A stretch of DNA of 64,000 bases from a virus. Positions 8,212 through 16,735 of the stretch are shown here, piece by piece. The stretch is from the IMG/VR virus record IMGVR_UViG_3300029993_000005, positions 166,111-230,110 of that record; one strand, given 5' to 3'. A program made the position numbers and the translations under genes. The notes under the pieces are model-generated. The model was not told the DNA's origin. It ran no database searches and saw only the letters and a program-made list of their open reading frames with translations. Each line of letters begins with the position of its first letter. Position 1 is the first letter of the stretch.

Positions 8212-9362
8212 CCACAAAAAAAGTAGAAGACGTAGACTCCACAGATAATTCTAATAGACTGGCCCTCAAGTACAGGCCTCGCACGTTCGCACGAGTCCTA
8301 GGCCATGAGACGGTCGTGACCCGTCTTAGGGGCATGGTTGCCAAAGGCACACTGCCCTCTGTTATTGCATTCTTTGGGCCACCGTCAGCAGGCAAGACAA
8401 CGCTAGCCCGTGTTCTAGCCGCAGAATTCAATGGACGACCAGTCGAACAACAACCGTCGTTCAAAGAGTTAAATGCGGCAACTCAGCGTGGAATTGATGA
8501 TGTACGTGATCTAGAAAAACTCTCCAAGTTTAGACCCATGGACTGCAAGCAACGATTCATCGTTATCGATGAGGCCCAGCAGTTCATGAGCAATGCTGTG
8601 GCAGCGCAGGGATTGCTCAAGCCTATGGAGGAACCGGGGAAAAGCACAACTTGGATTATTTGTTCCATGGAGCCTGATAAGTTTCAGGGTTCTAAAGTCG
8701 GGCGTGCAATCCTTAGTAGAGCTACACAATTTGTGCTTAATCCACCTACAGCCTCGGACATGCTGAAACAGGCATTACGCATAGCCAAGGGTGAGTCCAT
8801 GGACTATGTATTGACTGAAGACCGATCTATTCTGAAGGCTATCGTAAAGGCTAGCAATCAAGAACTGCGAGTAGTCGCCAACTTAATGGCCGACCTTCAG
8901 AATTACTACGATGGACTGGGGGTCAAGCCTAAGTTTCTTTCAGCCGAGAATGTCTCTGACGTCTTGGCCTCAACCGAAAGCTCAGATGACGAAGTAGCGT
9001 TGAAGTTCATGGTTGCTTTGTATTCTCTAAACTATAAGAAACTACAGCGAGCACTTTTAGACGTTACAGATGGTTTTGGTTTCATAAAAAAGATTTGTTG
9101 GTTATCCTCATTTATTCTAAATACTGAAGTCCTGGACGGTGTACGACATTCGAAAGTTTGGTCCTCACCCTTAAATAAGAAACTGCATGTTCAAGTAAAG
9201 GCCATGAACACGAGTTTTGATTTGATAGCCCAAGTGAATGCAAAGCTGATCCAGGTCCAGGGTCTGTCCATGCAATTCCAGGTCCAGGCCACCGAGCTTT
9301 TATCCTCCGAATTGTATGGGTTTATTAAGAGTGTTTGCTATCGTGATCGTGAAGTTAAATAA
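8208..9362 (+). CDS. Clamp loader AAA+ ATPase subunit
   Basis: 384 residues of the RFC/DnaX/T4 gp44 clamp-loader family, which uses ATP to open the sliding clamp and load it onto primed DNA. Landmarks are the KYRPRTF box (21-27) typical of clamp loaders, Walker A GPPSAGKTT (57-65), Walker B FIVIDEAQ (117-124), a sensor-1-like WIICSMEP and an arginine finger in AILSRATQF (Arg171). The C-terminal 180 residues are helical, as in the collar domain. The cognate clamp is encoded at 13703-14773. A small-subunit partner comparable to T4 gp62 is not obvious in the window. It sits in the middle of the replication operon, with the SbcC-like gene 16 bases downstream. Confidence 0.92.
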   Translation: MTTKKVEDVDSTDNSNRLALKYRPRTFARVLGHETVVTRLRGMVAKGTLPSVIAFFGPPSAGKTTLARVLAAEFNGRPVEQQPSFKELNAATQRGIDDVRDLEKLSKFRPMDCKQRFIVIDEAQQFMSNAVAAQGLLKPMEEPGKSTTWIICSMEPDKFQGSKVGRAILSRATQFVLNPPTASDMLKQALRIAKGESMDYVLTEDRSILKAIVKASNQELRVVANLMADLQNYYDGLGVKPKFLSAENVSDVLASTESSDDEVALKFMVALYSLNYKKLQRALLDVTDGFGFIKKICWLSSFILNTEVLDGVRHSKVWSSPLNKKLHVQVKAMNTSFDLIAQVNAKLIQVQGLSMQFQVQATELLSSELYGFIKSVCYRDREVK

Positions 9363-9378
9363 CAGCAATAGGTAACAT

Positions 9379-11640
9379 ATGAACGTAGTCCACAGTATCA
9401 GACTAAAAGACGTAGGTGTTTTTAAAGACGTCGAGCTTAAGGTAGAGCCTGGCATTACAGTTCTGTACGGACTGAACCGAAGTGGTGGACGAGCCTCAAA
9501 GAACTCGAATGGTGTGGGCAAGTCCCTGATTACCAGTTCTTTGGCTGATCTCTTGTACGAGGAGCCTATTGTTGGTGAAAAGTCTGATCGTATGCGTGTC
9601 GGTAGCCGTTATACGTCGTTCACCGATTATAGGGGACGTAAAGTAGACTTGAGTCGAGTTATGAACGGGCGTTCCGAAAAGATTGGAATTTCTGTTGATG
9701 ATAAAGAATTAAAGCTTAGGACGTCTACCTACAACAGACAGACCCTGAAAAAGCTGTGGCCTATTAGTCAAGAAGAATATCAGACCTACGTTCATATAGA
9801 TGGTCGAATTCCACACCCCTTGGTCATGGGAAAAAGCGTTGAACGCAAAGCATTCTTTACTGCGTTCTTCGGCTTGGACAAAATGGATGCTGAACGCAAA
9901 CTCTACACTGCTGAATTATCCAAATTATCCAAGATAAAATCTGCGTTCCAAGAATTAAGGACTGCTTACACTAAAGCAAAATTAGATTTATTGGACACCG
10001 AGGCAGAGACTCAAGTCACTGAGCTGGTCACCAAGTACAGACAGCAACTAAAGAACGTACAGCAACGGTTCAATAAGGCACAAGACATATTGCGTTTACT
10101 GAACTTTGCGACATCCGCAAAGTCCCATATCTCTACATTGGCCAAGGCCTGTGGGGGGACTATAACGGAGGAAGAGGTTGAACGCTGTGTGTCAGATAAT
10201 AAATGGGAATTGAAGAAAGCTACTTCCGACCTAGAAGACGCTGAGAACTGGACGCTATACCAACGCGAAACTTCGAACTACACAAAGGCTATCGAGAAAT
10301 TAAGTAAGAGCACGAGAGCTAGGATAGAAAAATATGGAGTCAAGAAGGCCTTGACCCTGGCTAAAGCGAAGACCAAAGAGCGACGCGAACTTCTTCATAA
10401 ATCAGAAGAACTAAGAGAAGAAATAGGCACCGCCAAATATGCATTAGACCGATTAAAACTCGAACGCGTGATGAGACCTCAAGGGGAATTAGCTGATCTT
10501 GAAACAGCGCTTAGGTCCTACGTGCATCAGTTGGAACATGCCTTACAGTTCAAGTCGGGTACGTGTGAAACTTGTGGGCAATCTGTGACAGTAAAAGACC
10601 CGAGGACCCTAGAGTCCAAGGTCACTAAATTGAGGTCGCAAATTGAACAGCATAGGACCTACACTGAGTTCAAGAAGGCCCAGGCAGAGAGAACTAAACT
10701 AACAGAGATTTTTACATCGGCTAGTGCTGAACTTGAAGAGGTAAAAGCTAAAAGTTTAGCATTAACTACATGGTCTTCTGTCTACGAAGAACTGATTGAT
10801 CTTCCGTCCAAACCTTCTCCGTTTGAAGGCAAGAAATTGCAGGCTGAGGTCATGCGCAGGGTCATGGCTGAATTAGTTGAGCGCAGATCCTTGTTCGATT
10901 ATTTAGTGCCCCATCTAGAAACTATTCTTGAGTTCCAGGCATTGACCAAAGACGACTTGGAGTTGGCTACCCAAGTTGATGATATGTCAGAACGCATGAA
11001 TCGGGTTCAAGAGCGGTTGGCTAAGGTTCAGGTCAAGCTTGAAGTGCATAAAACGGTGAAGACTCGTATCTCTGAAATGAGAACCCGTCTTGTATCAATG
11101 AAGCACGAATTAAAAGACGAACCGGCACTTAAGTTATTAGTCCAAGGTTTCCAAGATAAGGTCATGAAGAAGATGGCTGTCGAGGCTATTGGTCAACGCT
11201 TAATGGCATTAGTCAACACTTATGCGGCAGCAGCCTTTCCTGAGAACTATAGGTTCGAGATTCAATGGGGTTCACAAGTCGATATCTTGGTTCATCGAAA
11301 ATATGGCAAGCGTGTATTGACGTCAGATGTTCGAAAACTCTCTGGTGCCGAATCTACAATATTTACACTGATATTGGTATGTGCACTTTTTGCTTTCGTT
11401 CCGTCACACAAACGCTGCAATCTTTTGATACTGGATGAACCGAGTGCTCGTCTATCGAAAGAAATGACTGACGTACTGCAACACTTGCTTAAGGTCCTCA
11501 ACAAATTCATACCTTCAATCATTGTTGTGACGCCTAAAAACGATGAAATTTTTGAGGGTGCCCGAGCACTCACAATTGTCAAACAGAATGGTTACGCAAC
11601 AATTAGATCGGGTTTCCCTCATCAACAAACTAGCAATTGA
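9379..11640 (+). CDS. SbcC/Rad50/gp46-like recombination ATPase
   Basis: A 753-residue SMC-like ATPase, corresponding to the ATPase subunit of the Rad50-Mre11 (SbcCD, T4 gp46/47) complex that processes DNA ends. Visible are Walker A NSNGVGKS (42-49), preceded by an unusual extended loop GLNRSGGRASK, long coiled-coil arms, a zinc-hook CETC (Cys396, Cys399) in the middle, the ABC signature LSGAES (about 653-658) and Walker B LLILDEPS (Asp686, Glu687). The length is between T4 gp46 and bacterial SbcC. No Mre11/SbcD/gp47 metallophosphoesterase lies next to it or elsewhere in the window; the next gene is of unknown type. It should act in recombination-dependent replication or DNA-end processing. 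Confidence 0.9.
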   Translation: MNVVHSIRLKDVGVFKDVELKVEPGITVLYGLNRSGGRASKNSNGVGKSLITSSLADLLYEEPIVGEKSDRMRVGSRYTSFTDYRGRKVDLSRVMNGRSEKIGISVDDKELKLRTSTYNRQTLKKLWPISQEEYQTYVHIDGRIPHPLVMGKSVERKAFFTAFFGLDKMDAERKLYTAELSKLSKIKSAFQELRTAYTKAKLDLLDTEAETQVTELVTKYRQQLKNVQQRFNKAQDILRLLNFATSAKSHISTLAKACGGTITEEEVERCVSDNKWELKKATSDLEDAENWTLYQRETSNYTKAIEKLSKSTRARIEKYGVKKALTLAKAKTKERRELLHKSEELREEIGTAKYALDRLKLERVMRPQGELADLETALRSYVHQLEHALQFKSGTCETCGQSVTVKDPRTLESKVTKLRSQIEQHRTYTEFKKAQAERTKLTEIFTSASAELEEVKAKSLALTTWSSVYEELIDLPSKPSPFEGKKLQAEVMRRVMAELVERRSLFDYLVPHLETILEFQALTKDDLELATQVDDMSERMNRVQERLAKVQVKLEVHKTVKTRISEMRTRLVSMKHELKDEPALKLLVQGFQDKVMKKMAVEAIGQRLMALVNTYAAAAFPENYRFEIQWGSQVDILVHRKYGKRVLTSDVRKLSGAESTIFTLILVCALFAFVPSHKRCNLLILDEPSARLSKEMTDVLQHLLKVLNKFIPSIIVVTPKNDEIFEGARALTIVKQNGYATIRSGFPHQQTSN

Positions 11641-12377
11641 AAACTATGACTATACTTGGAGCATTCGGAGTTGTTCATCTATCACCATTAGAGGTGGTTC
11701 AGGCCCTAACCGAATTAAGAACCTCATATACGTTGGTCAGCCGTGAACGTAATTTGAAGGTCCATACTTCAGATGGACTATGCGAGGCACAACCGGCATG
11801 GCCTATTGTCATTGACTCATTAAAGGCTCTCAATAAAGTCAGAGGTGTTCCTCATGATCGGCATGTCTACCTGATAGTTGATAGCAGGGCTGCACTTTCA
11901 CATACCAACGTTGATAAAACGCTGTGGCCCGAATCAGGGACTCAAGCTGAGTTCAGGACTAATCTTAAAAAAGCGTTGAGATTAGCGGCTAAGTCTACAT
12001 ATGAATGGCGGCTAGTCAACAGTGAACCCTCGATTACGGAGTATGTGAATTCAGCGACGAAGCCCTCATTCTTGAACTTCATTCAGACAGAGCTATACAA
12101 GATCACGAACTATCAATTGCGTAAAGAGGTACAGGGGCTAACCATTGCCTATTTGGCGGGGGCACTGCCTATCTCTGTACTGAGGCGTCGTATCAAGAGC
12201 AGTCATAAATTAACTGCTCTTGGGACCTATGTTCTTTCTGACAAGGCCAAACAGTTGAAGGACGCAATAGCTATGCTGAAGACCACGTCTATGGAACAGG
12301 TAGTCAAATCCACGGGTTTCCAGCAGTTTGAACTAATGTATGTGACAACCAGTCACGCTAAGTCCAGTTTGAAATAG
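11637..12377 (+). CDS. Unknown protein following the SbcC-like gene
   Basis: About 246 residues if the TTG overlapping the previous stop is used, or 243 from the ATG at 11646; neither has a good ribosome-binding site. It begins MTILGAFGVVHLSPLEVV and has a mixed alpha/beta N-terminal half and a helical, basic C-terminal half (VLRRRIKSSHKL). I find no nuclease motifs (no Asp-x-His or GNHD), so it is not a recognisable SbcD/gp47. Its position between the SbcC-like and clamp genes suggests a replication or recombination accessory factor, possibly a diverged small clamp-loader subunit. That is a guess from context. Confidence 0.75.
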   Translation: MKTMTILGAFGVVHLSPLEVVQALTELRTSYTLVSRERNLKVHTSDGLCEAQPAWPIVIDSLKALNKVRGVPHDRHVYLIVDSRAALSHTNVDKTLWPESGTQAEFRTNLKKALRLAAKSTYEWRLVNSEPSITEYVNSATKPSFLNFIQTELYKITNYQLRKEVQGLTIAYLAGALPISVLRRRIKSSHKLTALGTYVLSDKAKQLKDAIAMLKTTSMEQVVKSTGFQQFELMYVTTSHAKSSLK

Positions 12378-12424
12378 ACAATTTTATAAAGTAAGTCGAC
12401 AATTCAATCTGGAGTTATAAAAGC

Positions 12425-12799
12425 ATGACTTCCTATATCCGGCTGTACTTGGTTCCCACACAACCGACAGCTACTCAGCAAGTGATAGACGTAGATTCAA
12501 CCCTATTGGTCTTGTCCCAAGGTCAGTTTTTACCTGTTCAAAGTGCACCTACTTTGACTCTAGTAGGGACACCTACCAGTTCTAGTTTTGATCCGTTCAC
12601 CAGTGCGCAACTAGCTTTAACAATTAGTACGGAGCAGACTCAAGAAATAAAAGTATGTTGGCGAGAACCTGTAGGCACCGATCAGTTTCCTAATGAAGAT
12701 GTGATCACAGAAGTTGACCCGAGTGGTGGAACCTGTGTTTGCGGCATAACCTGCAACGGCACTGACTTGGCCTATGTTATGGTCCAAAACGTAGCCTAA
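12425..12799 (+). CDS. Unknown 124-residue protein
   Basis: Begins MTSYIRLYLVPTQPTATQQ; GGAG lies ten bases upstream of the ATG. The composition is beta-rich with many Thr, Ser and Pro, more like a virion or cell-surface protein than a replication enzyme. Two closely spaced Cys pairs near the C-terminus (CVCGITC) could coordinate a metal or form disulfides. It pairs with the following gene, which has similar composition. No family recognised. Confidence 0.75.
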   Translation: MTSYIRLYLVPTQPTATQQVIDVDSTLLVLSQGQFLPVQSAPTLTLVGTPTSSSFDPFTSAQLALTISTEQTQEIKVCWREPVGTDQFPNEDVITEVDPSGGTCVCGITCNGTDLAYVMVQNVA

Positions 12800-12817
12800 A
12801 TTTAAAAGGATTTTCAA

Positions 12818-13660
12818 ATGTCGAGTAATCAATATGGGCTTCCCTTGGCTAAGCCTATTACCCAGTCAATACTTCCCATCGTTATGCCTGATGGTCGGCT
12901 TTACGGGTTTTATCCAATTAGCGAGCACACATTCACAGGTACTGAAACTTCATTTGCACTAAGTCAAGGCTCGGTTCCTATCACCACTGTAACGTTGGCA
13001 CCAAAAGTTTATACCAATGTTTATGATGAACAGCGTGTTGAACAATACATGGCAGCTCAATGGCCGTCCAATACTGAAGGTGTGTTCCCTTGGCGCGGTT
13101 ACGAAGAACTGGTAACCGTTGACCAGCCACAGAATATTGGGACTTATAGCTGGTGGTCAATGCCTGTCAATCACATCATGAAGCACTTCGGGCGCGGTAT
13201 CCTGTGGAACGCCTTAATGTTCAACATGAATCAAACACCGTTTGTGCCTACACCTCCGGAGCCGCCTGTCGTGACTACACCCCAAGTTCTCCAATGGGCG
13301 ACGTCCCTTAATCAACAGGCTTTTAGTCAAGACTGTGCGTTTATCGACTTTAACTGGGTGAATCTGTTTCAAGCCGTGATTGTGAGCGATCCAAGCCAAG
13401 AAGGTAACGGCGTGGTGCCCATGTCTATCTCGACGGTTAGCAACCCCACTGGCGGCTATTTTAAGGCCTCTGTGGTGACCGGGGCGACCGTAGGTCAAAC
13501 TATTTATCCGGGTGGTGGCGCGGTCTTTAATACCGTGCGTATTTTGCGCCTTCAAGATCCACCGGCTGGCACCTACACGTTCAACTTCAACATCACGTAC
13601 ACGTTGAACGGCAGCAACACAATGAACGTGCCAGCAGTCTTGACCTTAACTGTTGTGTAA
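12818..13660 (+). CDS. Unknown protein with an Ig-like C-terminal domain
   Basis: 280 residues starting MSSNQYGLPLAKPIT behind a good AAAAGGA ribosome-binding site. The first 145 residues are aromatic-rich (QWPSNTEGVFPWRGYEEL, TYSWWSMPVNHIMKH). A proline-rich linker (PTPPEPPVVTTP) follows, then a beta-sandwich-like domain of about 130 residues ending in repeated beta strands (GTYTFNFNITYTLNGSN). The architecture suggests a structural or surface-binding virion protein, which is odd within the replication operon. Its product and that of 12425 may form a pair. Confidence 0.78.
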   Translation: MSSNQYGLPLAKPITQSILPIVMPDGRLYGFYPISEHTFTGTETSFALSQGSVPITTVTLAPKVYTNVYDEQRVEQYMAAQWPSNTEGVFPWRGYEELVTVDQPQNIGTYSWWSMPVNHIMKHFGRGILWNALMFNMNQTPFVPTPPEPPVVTTPQVLQWATSLNQQAFSQDCAFIDFNWVNLFQAVIVSDPSQEGNGVVPMSISTVSNPTGGYFKASVVTGATVGQTIYPGGGAVFNTVRILRLQDPPAGTYTFNFNITYTLNGSNTMNVPAVLTLTVV

Positions 13661-13680
13661 CTAGTAAATAGACTATAACG
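13661..13680 (+). promoter_or_regulatory. TAGTAAATA element upstream of the sliding clamp
   Basis: CTAGTAAATAGACTATAACG begins right after the previous stop codon and 42 bases before the clamp ATG. It shares both the GTAAATAGA core and a following TATAACGAA with the element at 29909, making this the best-matched pair in the window. The clamp gene has no good Shine-Dalgarno. Confidence 0.55.
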
Positions 13681-13702
13681 AAAACAACAAAGCCCCTTCC
13701 CG

Positions 13703-14773
13703 ATGAACGCAACTATAGATTCAGATCTGATTCAAGAAGCACTGAGGGTAGCTCTACGTTTGAGTCCTCCAAGCTCAGGTAACGTAACCCTAAATTCGGA
13801 TGGCACCAAACTATTTCTAATCTCTAGTGCTGAACTCAGCCGGTGCCGAGTTCTAGTTCCATGCGTCCTTGAGGGTGAAGCCTTATTCGCGATTCCAACA
13901 GCCGCGATTCAAGCTTCGGTCAAGGGCCGCAAGGAACTGTCAATTGTCTACGACAAGACTGTGCTCAATATAAAAAGTGGGCGATACAAAGCACAGTTGG
14001 CAACCGTAGACGCCATTCAAATGGACGAGGGTGACGAGAAAGCAGCCGACATTAAGACGTGGGTCATTACAGCGGAACAGCTTGAATGGTTAAGAACTGC
14101 TGTTGCTGCTGTAGCATTAAAGCCAACGGCTAATGTCACGGCATTCATGCCGGTCTCCATCAAGTTGGGCCCCAAATATGCGTTTGTTGCGTGCTACGAT
14201 GAACAACACATGGCATTTGCTTTTGATCGATCAATGAAAGGTGACTTGGAAGTTACTATTCCATTGGATACGTTGACCGCTGTCTTAGACACATTCAAGA
14301 ACCTAAGTTGTAAACTGCAGGTCACGCCATCGGCCCTCCACGTTCGAAATAAATTGGTTAGCGTCCAACTAGCACTTCCGTCTATGGAAGATCAGAAGAT
14401 CAACGGGTCTGATGTATTAGAGAAGTCAAAAGAAGTACTCAAGGTTGATGGACAGTCCATTATATTCGTCAAGAAAGACGTTTTGATATTCTTGGATAAT
14501 GCCAGAGCCGTTGCAGAAAAAAGTCGAATGGAACTTAAGGTTAGTACCGAAGTTGGAAAACTAGGACTATCCGTTACAACAGGTCAGGGGCGCGCACAGG
14601 CTACGATCAAGGCTAACACAAAGGCAGAAACCAGTTTCAAAGTAGACTTTGAATTCTTCGAGGAAGCGGTCCGCAAGTGCACGGATGATATCCAGATGAA
14701 GGTAGTAGGTTCAGACTTTCTTTCGTTTGTGGGCAAGAACGCTACCATCCTTGTAGCCTTAAACGAGGACTAA
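13703..14773 (+). CDS. DNA polymerase sliding clamp (DnaN-like)
   Basis: 356 residues, the length of a bacterial beta clamp (three repeated domains forming a dimeric ring) rather than the shorter T4 gp45. The pattern is clamp-like throughout: N-terminal helix NATIDSDLIQEALRVALRL, alternating beta strands, LFAIPTAAIQASVKG in domain I, and a C-terminal strand FVGKNATILVALNED. It should tether the replicative polymerase and other factors to DNA and is the target of the clamp loader at 8208-9362. In T4-like phages the clamp also activates late transcription; whether that holds here is unknown. A TAGTAAATA element precedes it. Confidence 0.83.
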   Translation: MNATIDSDLIQEALRVALRLSPPSSGNVTLNSDGTKLFLISSAELSRCRVLVPCVLEGEALFAIPTAAIQASVKGRKELSIVYDKTVLNIKSGRYKAQLATVDAIQMDEGDEKAADIKTWVITAEQLEWLRTAVAAVALKPTANVTAFMPVSIKLGPKYAFVACYDEQHMAFAFDRSMKGDLEVTIPLDTLTAVLDTFKNLSCKLQVTPSALHVRNKLVSVQLALPSMEDQKINGSDVLEKSKEVLKVDGQSIIFVKKDVLIFLDNARAVAEKSRMELKVSTEVGKLGLSVTTGQGRAQATIKANTKAETSFKVDFEFFEEAVRKCTDDIQMKVVGSDFLSFVGKNATILVALNED

Positions 14774-14778
14774 TTGAC

Positions 14779-15192
14779 ATGGCGCGAACTAAAGTTAAGG
14801 ACGAAGAACCGACAGTCCCCATCAAGATGTTGCTGGATGTTGAGCCTGGGCTTTTCTACGAAGTTGGGGATGCCCATCTAACGTTCTTCAGAGAAGAGAA
14901 GGCAACTACATTTTGGTTGGGTCCTAAAATTCCATTAGCCTGTATGTTCGAGGCCCATTGGATTGTTCTGGACGGTGAACGAGTGGGTTTGCACTTTGTT
15001 ACCCAGTTCCAGGTAACCAATGGTGGAGGCTATCTTTTAGGATACCTGAATAAAGGACGAGGAAAGGCCTCCAAAGTAGAAGTGCTCTTGAAGTCTAAGA
15101 ACATCGTCATCTACTCGTTTCCCAATAGAGGGGCGCTAATTATTGCCTGCAAGATTGGGCCTGATGTACTTACAATCTTCGAAGAGCAGTAA
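14779..15192 (+). CDS. Unknown 137-residue protein
   Basis: Starts MARTKVKDEEPTVPIKML five bases after the clamp stop. The sequence is beta-rich with a Gly-rich middle (TNGGGYLLGYLNKGRGK) and a basic stretch, compatible with a small nucleic-acid or protein-binding domain. I recognise no family. Tight linkage to the clamp gene suggests co-expression in replication. Confidence 0.72.
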   Translation: MARTKVKDEEPTVPIKMLLDVEPGLFYEVGDAHLTFFREEKATTFWLGPKIPLACMFEAHWIVLDGERVGLHFVTQFQVTNGGGYLLGYLNKGRGKASKVEVLLKSKNIVIYSFPNRGALIIACKIGPDVLTIFEEQ

Positions 15193-15211
15193 TTCTAAAC
15201 TGGAATTAATA

Positions 15212-15760
15212 ATGGCTAAGACCGAAGAATTCGATCTGCAAGACTTACTAGCTGAAATTCGTAACGATCCAAGTTTTACCAAGTTCAAGCGTGTGGTCAG
15301 AATTACAGGCACGCGCCTGAACCTAGAAAAAGATAGAGAAGAAGCACTAGCTAGTCATGCAGCACGGACCAGCAGAACATTACACGGTTCAAAACGATAT
15401 TCCCCAAAAGACTTGATTGATGCAACGCTTACTGATGGACGGACACGTAGTCGATTAGTAGAAATCAGGGTGAAGGCCTCAAATCATATTGAGCTTTTAG
15501 AAGATGCCTGTGATGCAATCAAACATCATTTGTTCACCGAGTACCACGAACAGTTAAAAGCGTTTTCTACTGTTGATCAACGATCAGCTCTAGTCAAAAG
15601 AGTCCAACGAGTAGCCCTAAACATGGTGGCTGAAGGTCGGACCCTGCTCGATCTATTGGACCAGATCATCAAGGACATCGACCAGAACGGACATAGCTTA
15701 CGTAATTCTATGGAGCTTTTAAAGTTGCTCGACGGGGCTAAGAGTGGAGTCGTTATATGA
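15212..15760 (+). CDS. Unknown helical protein
   Basis: 182 residues from the ATG at 15212 (MAKTEEFDLQDLLAEI...). The frame extends upstream to 15143 inside the previous gene, but that start is unlikely. It is almost entirely alpha-helical and charged, with a basic central segment (SRTLHGSKRYSPKD). The stop overlaps the next ATG (ATGA, 15757-15760). The family is not recognised; a DNA-binding or complex-scaffold role is conceivable. Confidence 0.75.
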   Translation: MAKTEEFDLQDLLAEIRNDPSFTKFKRVVRITGTRLNLEKDREEALASHAARTSRTLHGSKRYSPKDLIDATLTDGRTRSRLVEIRVKASNHIELLEDACDAIKHHLFTEYHEQLKAFSTVDQRSALVKRVQRVALNMVAEGRTLLDLLDQIIKDIDQNGHSLRNSMELLKLLDGAKSGVVI

Positions 15761-16233
15761 CAACAGAAACGATAAGAGTTCCTGATCTACGAAACTTCTT
15801 CAATGACATGGGGTATCTAGGAATTAGTCAGGAAGTTTCTAGTTTGTGGACCTATTATGAACGGGCAGTAAACGACGTAACTTATCAAGAATTGCGATTG
15901 GTGGGTAACTCTGTAATTATCCAACAGGCGTCCGATCAATTTGGACTATCCGTTCTAGCCTTACAAACAAATGAGTTACGAGTCTACGAGCATGCAGCAT
16001 TTATGCTGGCTCAGGCCCTACCCTATTTCGTGCGTGGCTCCTCTGTTCTGCACCTTCATTTTCTAGGCACCGGTTACCAAGCATTTATAGGATTGGACCT
16101 GAGTCTATTAGGCCTGCAAGCAGAATTGATAAAGTTGGAAGGATCGTTAGAACTAGTAAATAGACATGGAGTACCCTACGACAAAGAAATATCCAAAGTC
16201 ACAGGTGCTCTAGTTAAGGTAAAAGGAAAATAA
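15757..16233 (+). CDS. Unknown 158-residue protein
   Basis: Begins MTTETIRVPDLRNFFND with GGAG upstream and overlaps the preceding stop by four bases. Helical N-terminal half, then a hydrophobic region LGLDLSLLGLQAELIKLEG that is not long enough for a clear membrane span. A copy of the TAGTAAATA sequence falls inside the gene near its end (16153-16164). No family recognised. Confidence 0.72.
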   Translation: MTTETIRVPDLRNFFNDMGYLGISQEVSSLWTYYERAVNDVTYQELRLVGNSVIIQQASDQFGLSVLALQTNELRVYEHAAFMLAQALPYFVRGSSVLHLHFLGTGYQAFIGLDLSLLGLQAELIKLEGSLELVNRHGVPYDKEISKVTGALVKVKGK

Positions 16234-16234
16234 A

Positions 16235-16729
16235 ATGAACAATAATTATTTGGTAGCTACAGCACCTTCATTGTCATCAGCTACGGTTGATGCCTCGGGA
16301 TCTCGCCATTTCGTTTTGATAGACCTGGGTGAGTTAGGTCCCTGGTCCCTTGCTTCTTTAGCTGTCAATCAAAAATTGAATATCCGGACCTTGTCACTAA
16401 ACCCTAAATACGACTATTCAACTGATATTTCCGCAGACGAAGGTTCAGCTATCGTTAAATTTCTCGTGTCTATGGTTGCTCAATTCGGTAAAGCCCCGTT
16501 GATTATTACCGGCAGTCCGGCCGTGACCCTAGCCTTGGCACTAACTGTGCAGTATGCAACAAACAACCCAGACTTGAAGAACCTGAACATCGTATTAACG
16601 GCCGAAGTCGATCCTCAGTCCCAGTCAAATGTGGCGGTCAACCGTGTATCCTTGAGTAATAGTGAAATATCTGGAATATCTGCTTTGGGGTCGCCCACGA
16701 GTTTAAATCTAGCTTTCACCAGCGTTTGA
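16235..16729 (+). CDS. Unknown 164-residue protein
   Basis: Begins MNNNYLVATAPSLSSATV behind a strong AAAGGA site, one base after the previous stop. Alternating alpha/beta pattern with a buried FVLIDLG strand and LIITGSPAVTLALAL. It may be a small Rossmann-like domain, but no catalytic motif is clear. Lies directly upstream of the UvsW-like helicase. Confidence 0.72.
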   Translation: MNNNYLVATAPSLSSATVDASGSRHFVLIDLGELGPWSLASLAVNQKLNIRTLSLNPKYDYSTDISADEGSAIVKFLVSMVAQFGKAPLIITGSPAVTLALALTVQYATNNPDLKNLNIVLTAEVDPQSQSNVAVNRVSLSNSEISGISALGSPTSLNLAFTSV

Positions 16730-16735
16730 TGTGAT

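Noticed and set aside
11964-11992. AALRL-like stretch (KKALRLAAKS) in the unknown protein at 11637
   Set aside because: It is in the middle of a helical region of a replication-operon protein, lacks the second Ala before x-R-L in the right register, and resembles an ordinary Lys/Ala/Leu helix.
16153-16164. TAGTAAATA copy inside the 15757-16233 gene
   Set aside because: It encodes in-frame residues (Leu-Val-Asn-Arg) and lies about 70 bases before the next start, which has its own good ribosome-binding site. A promoter is possible but unsupported.
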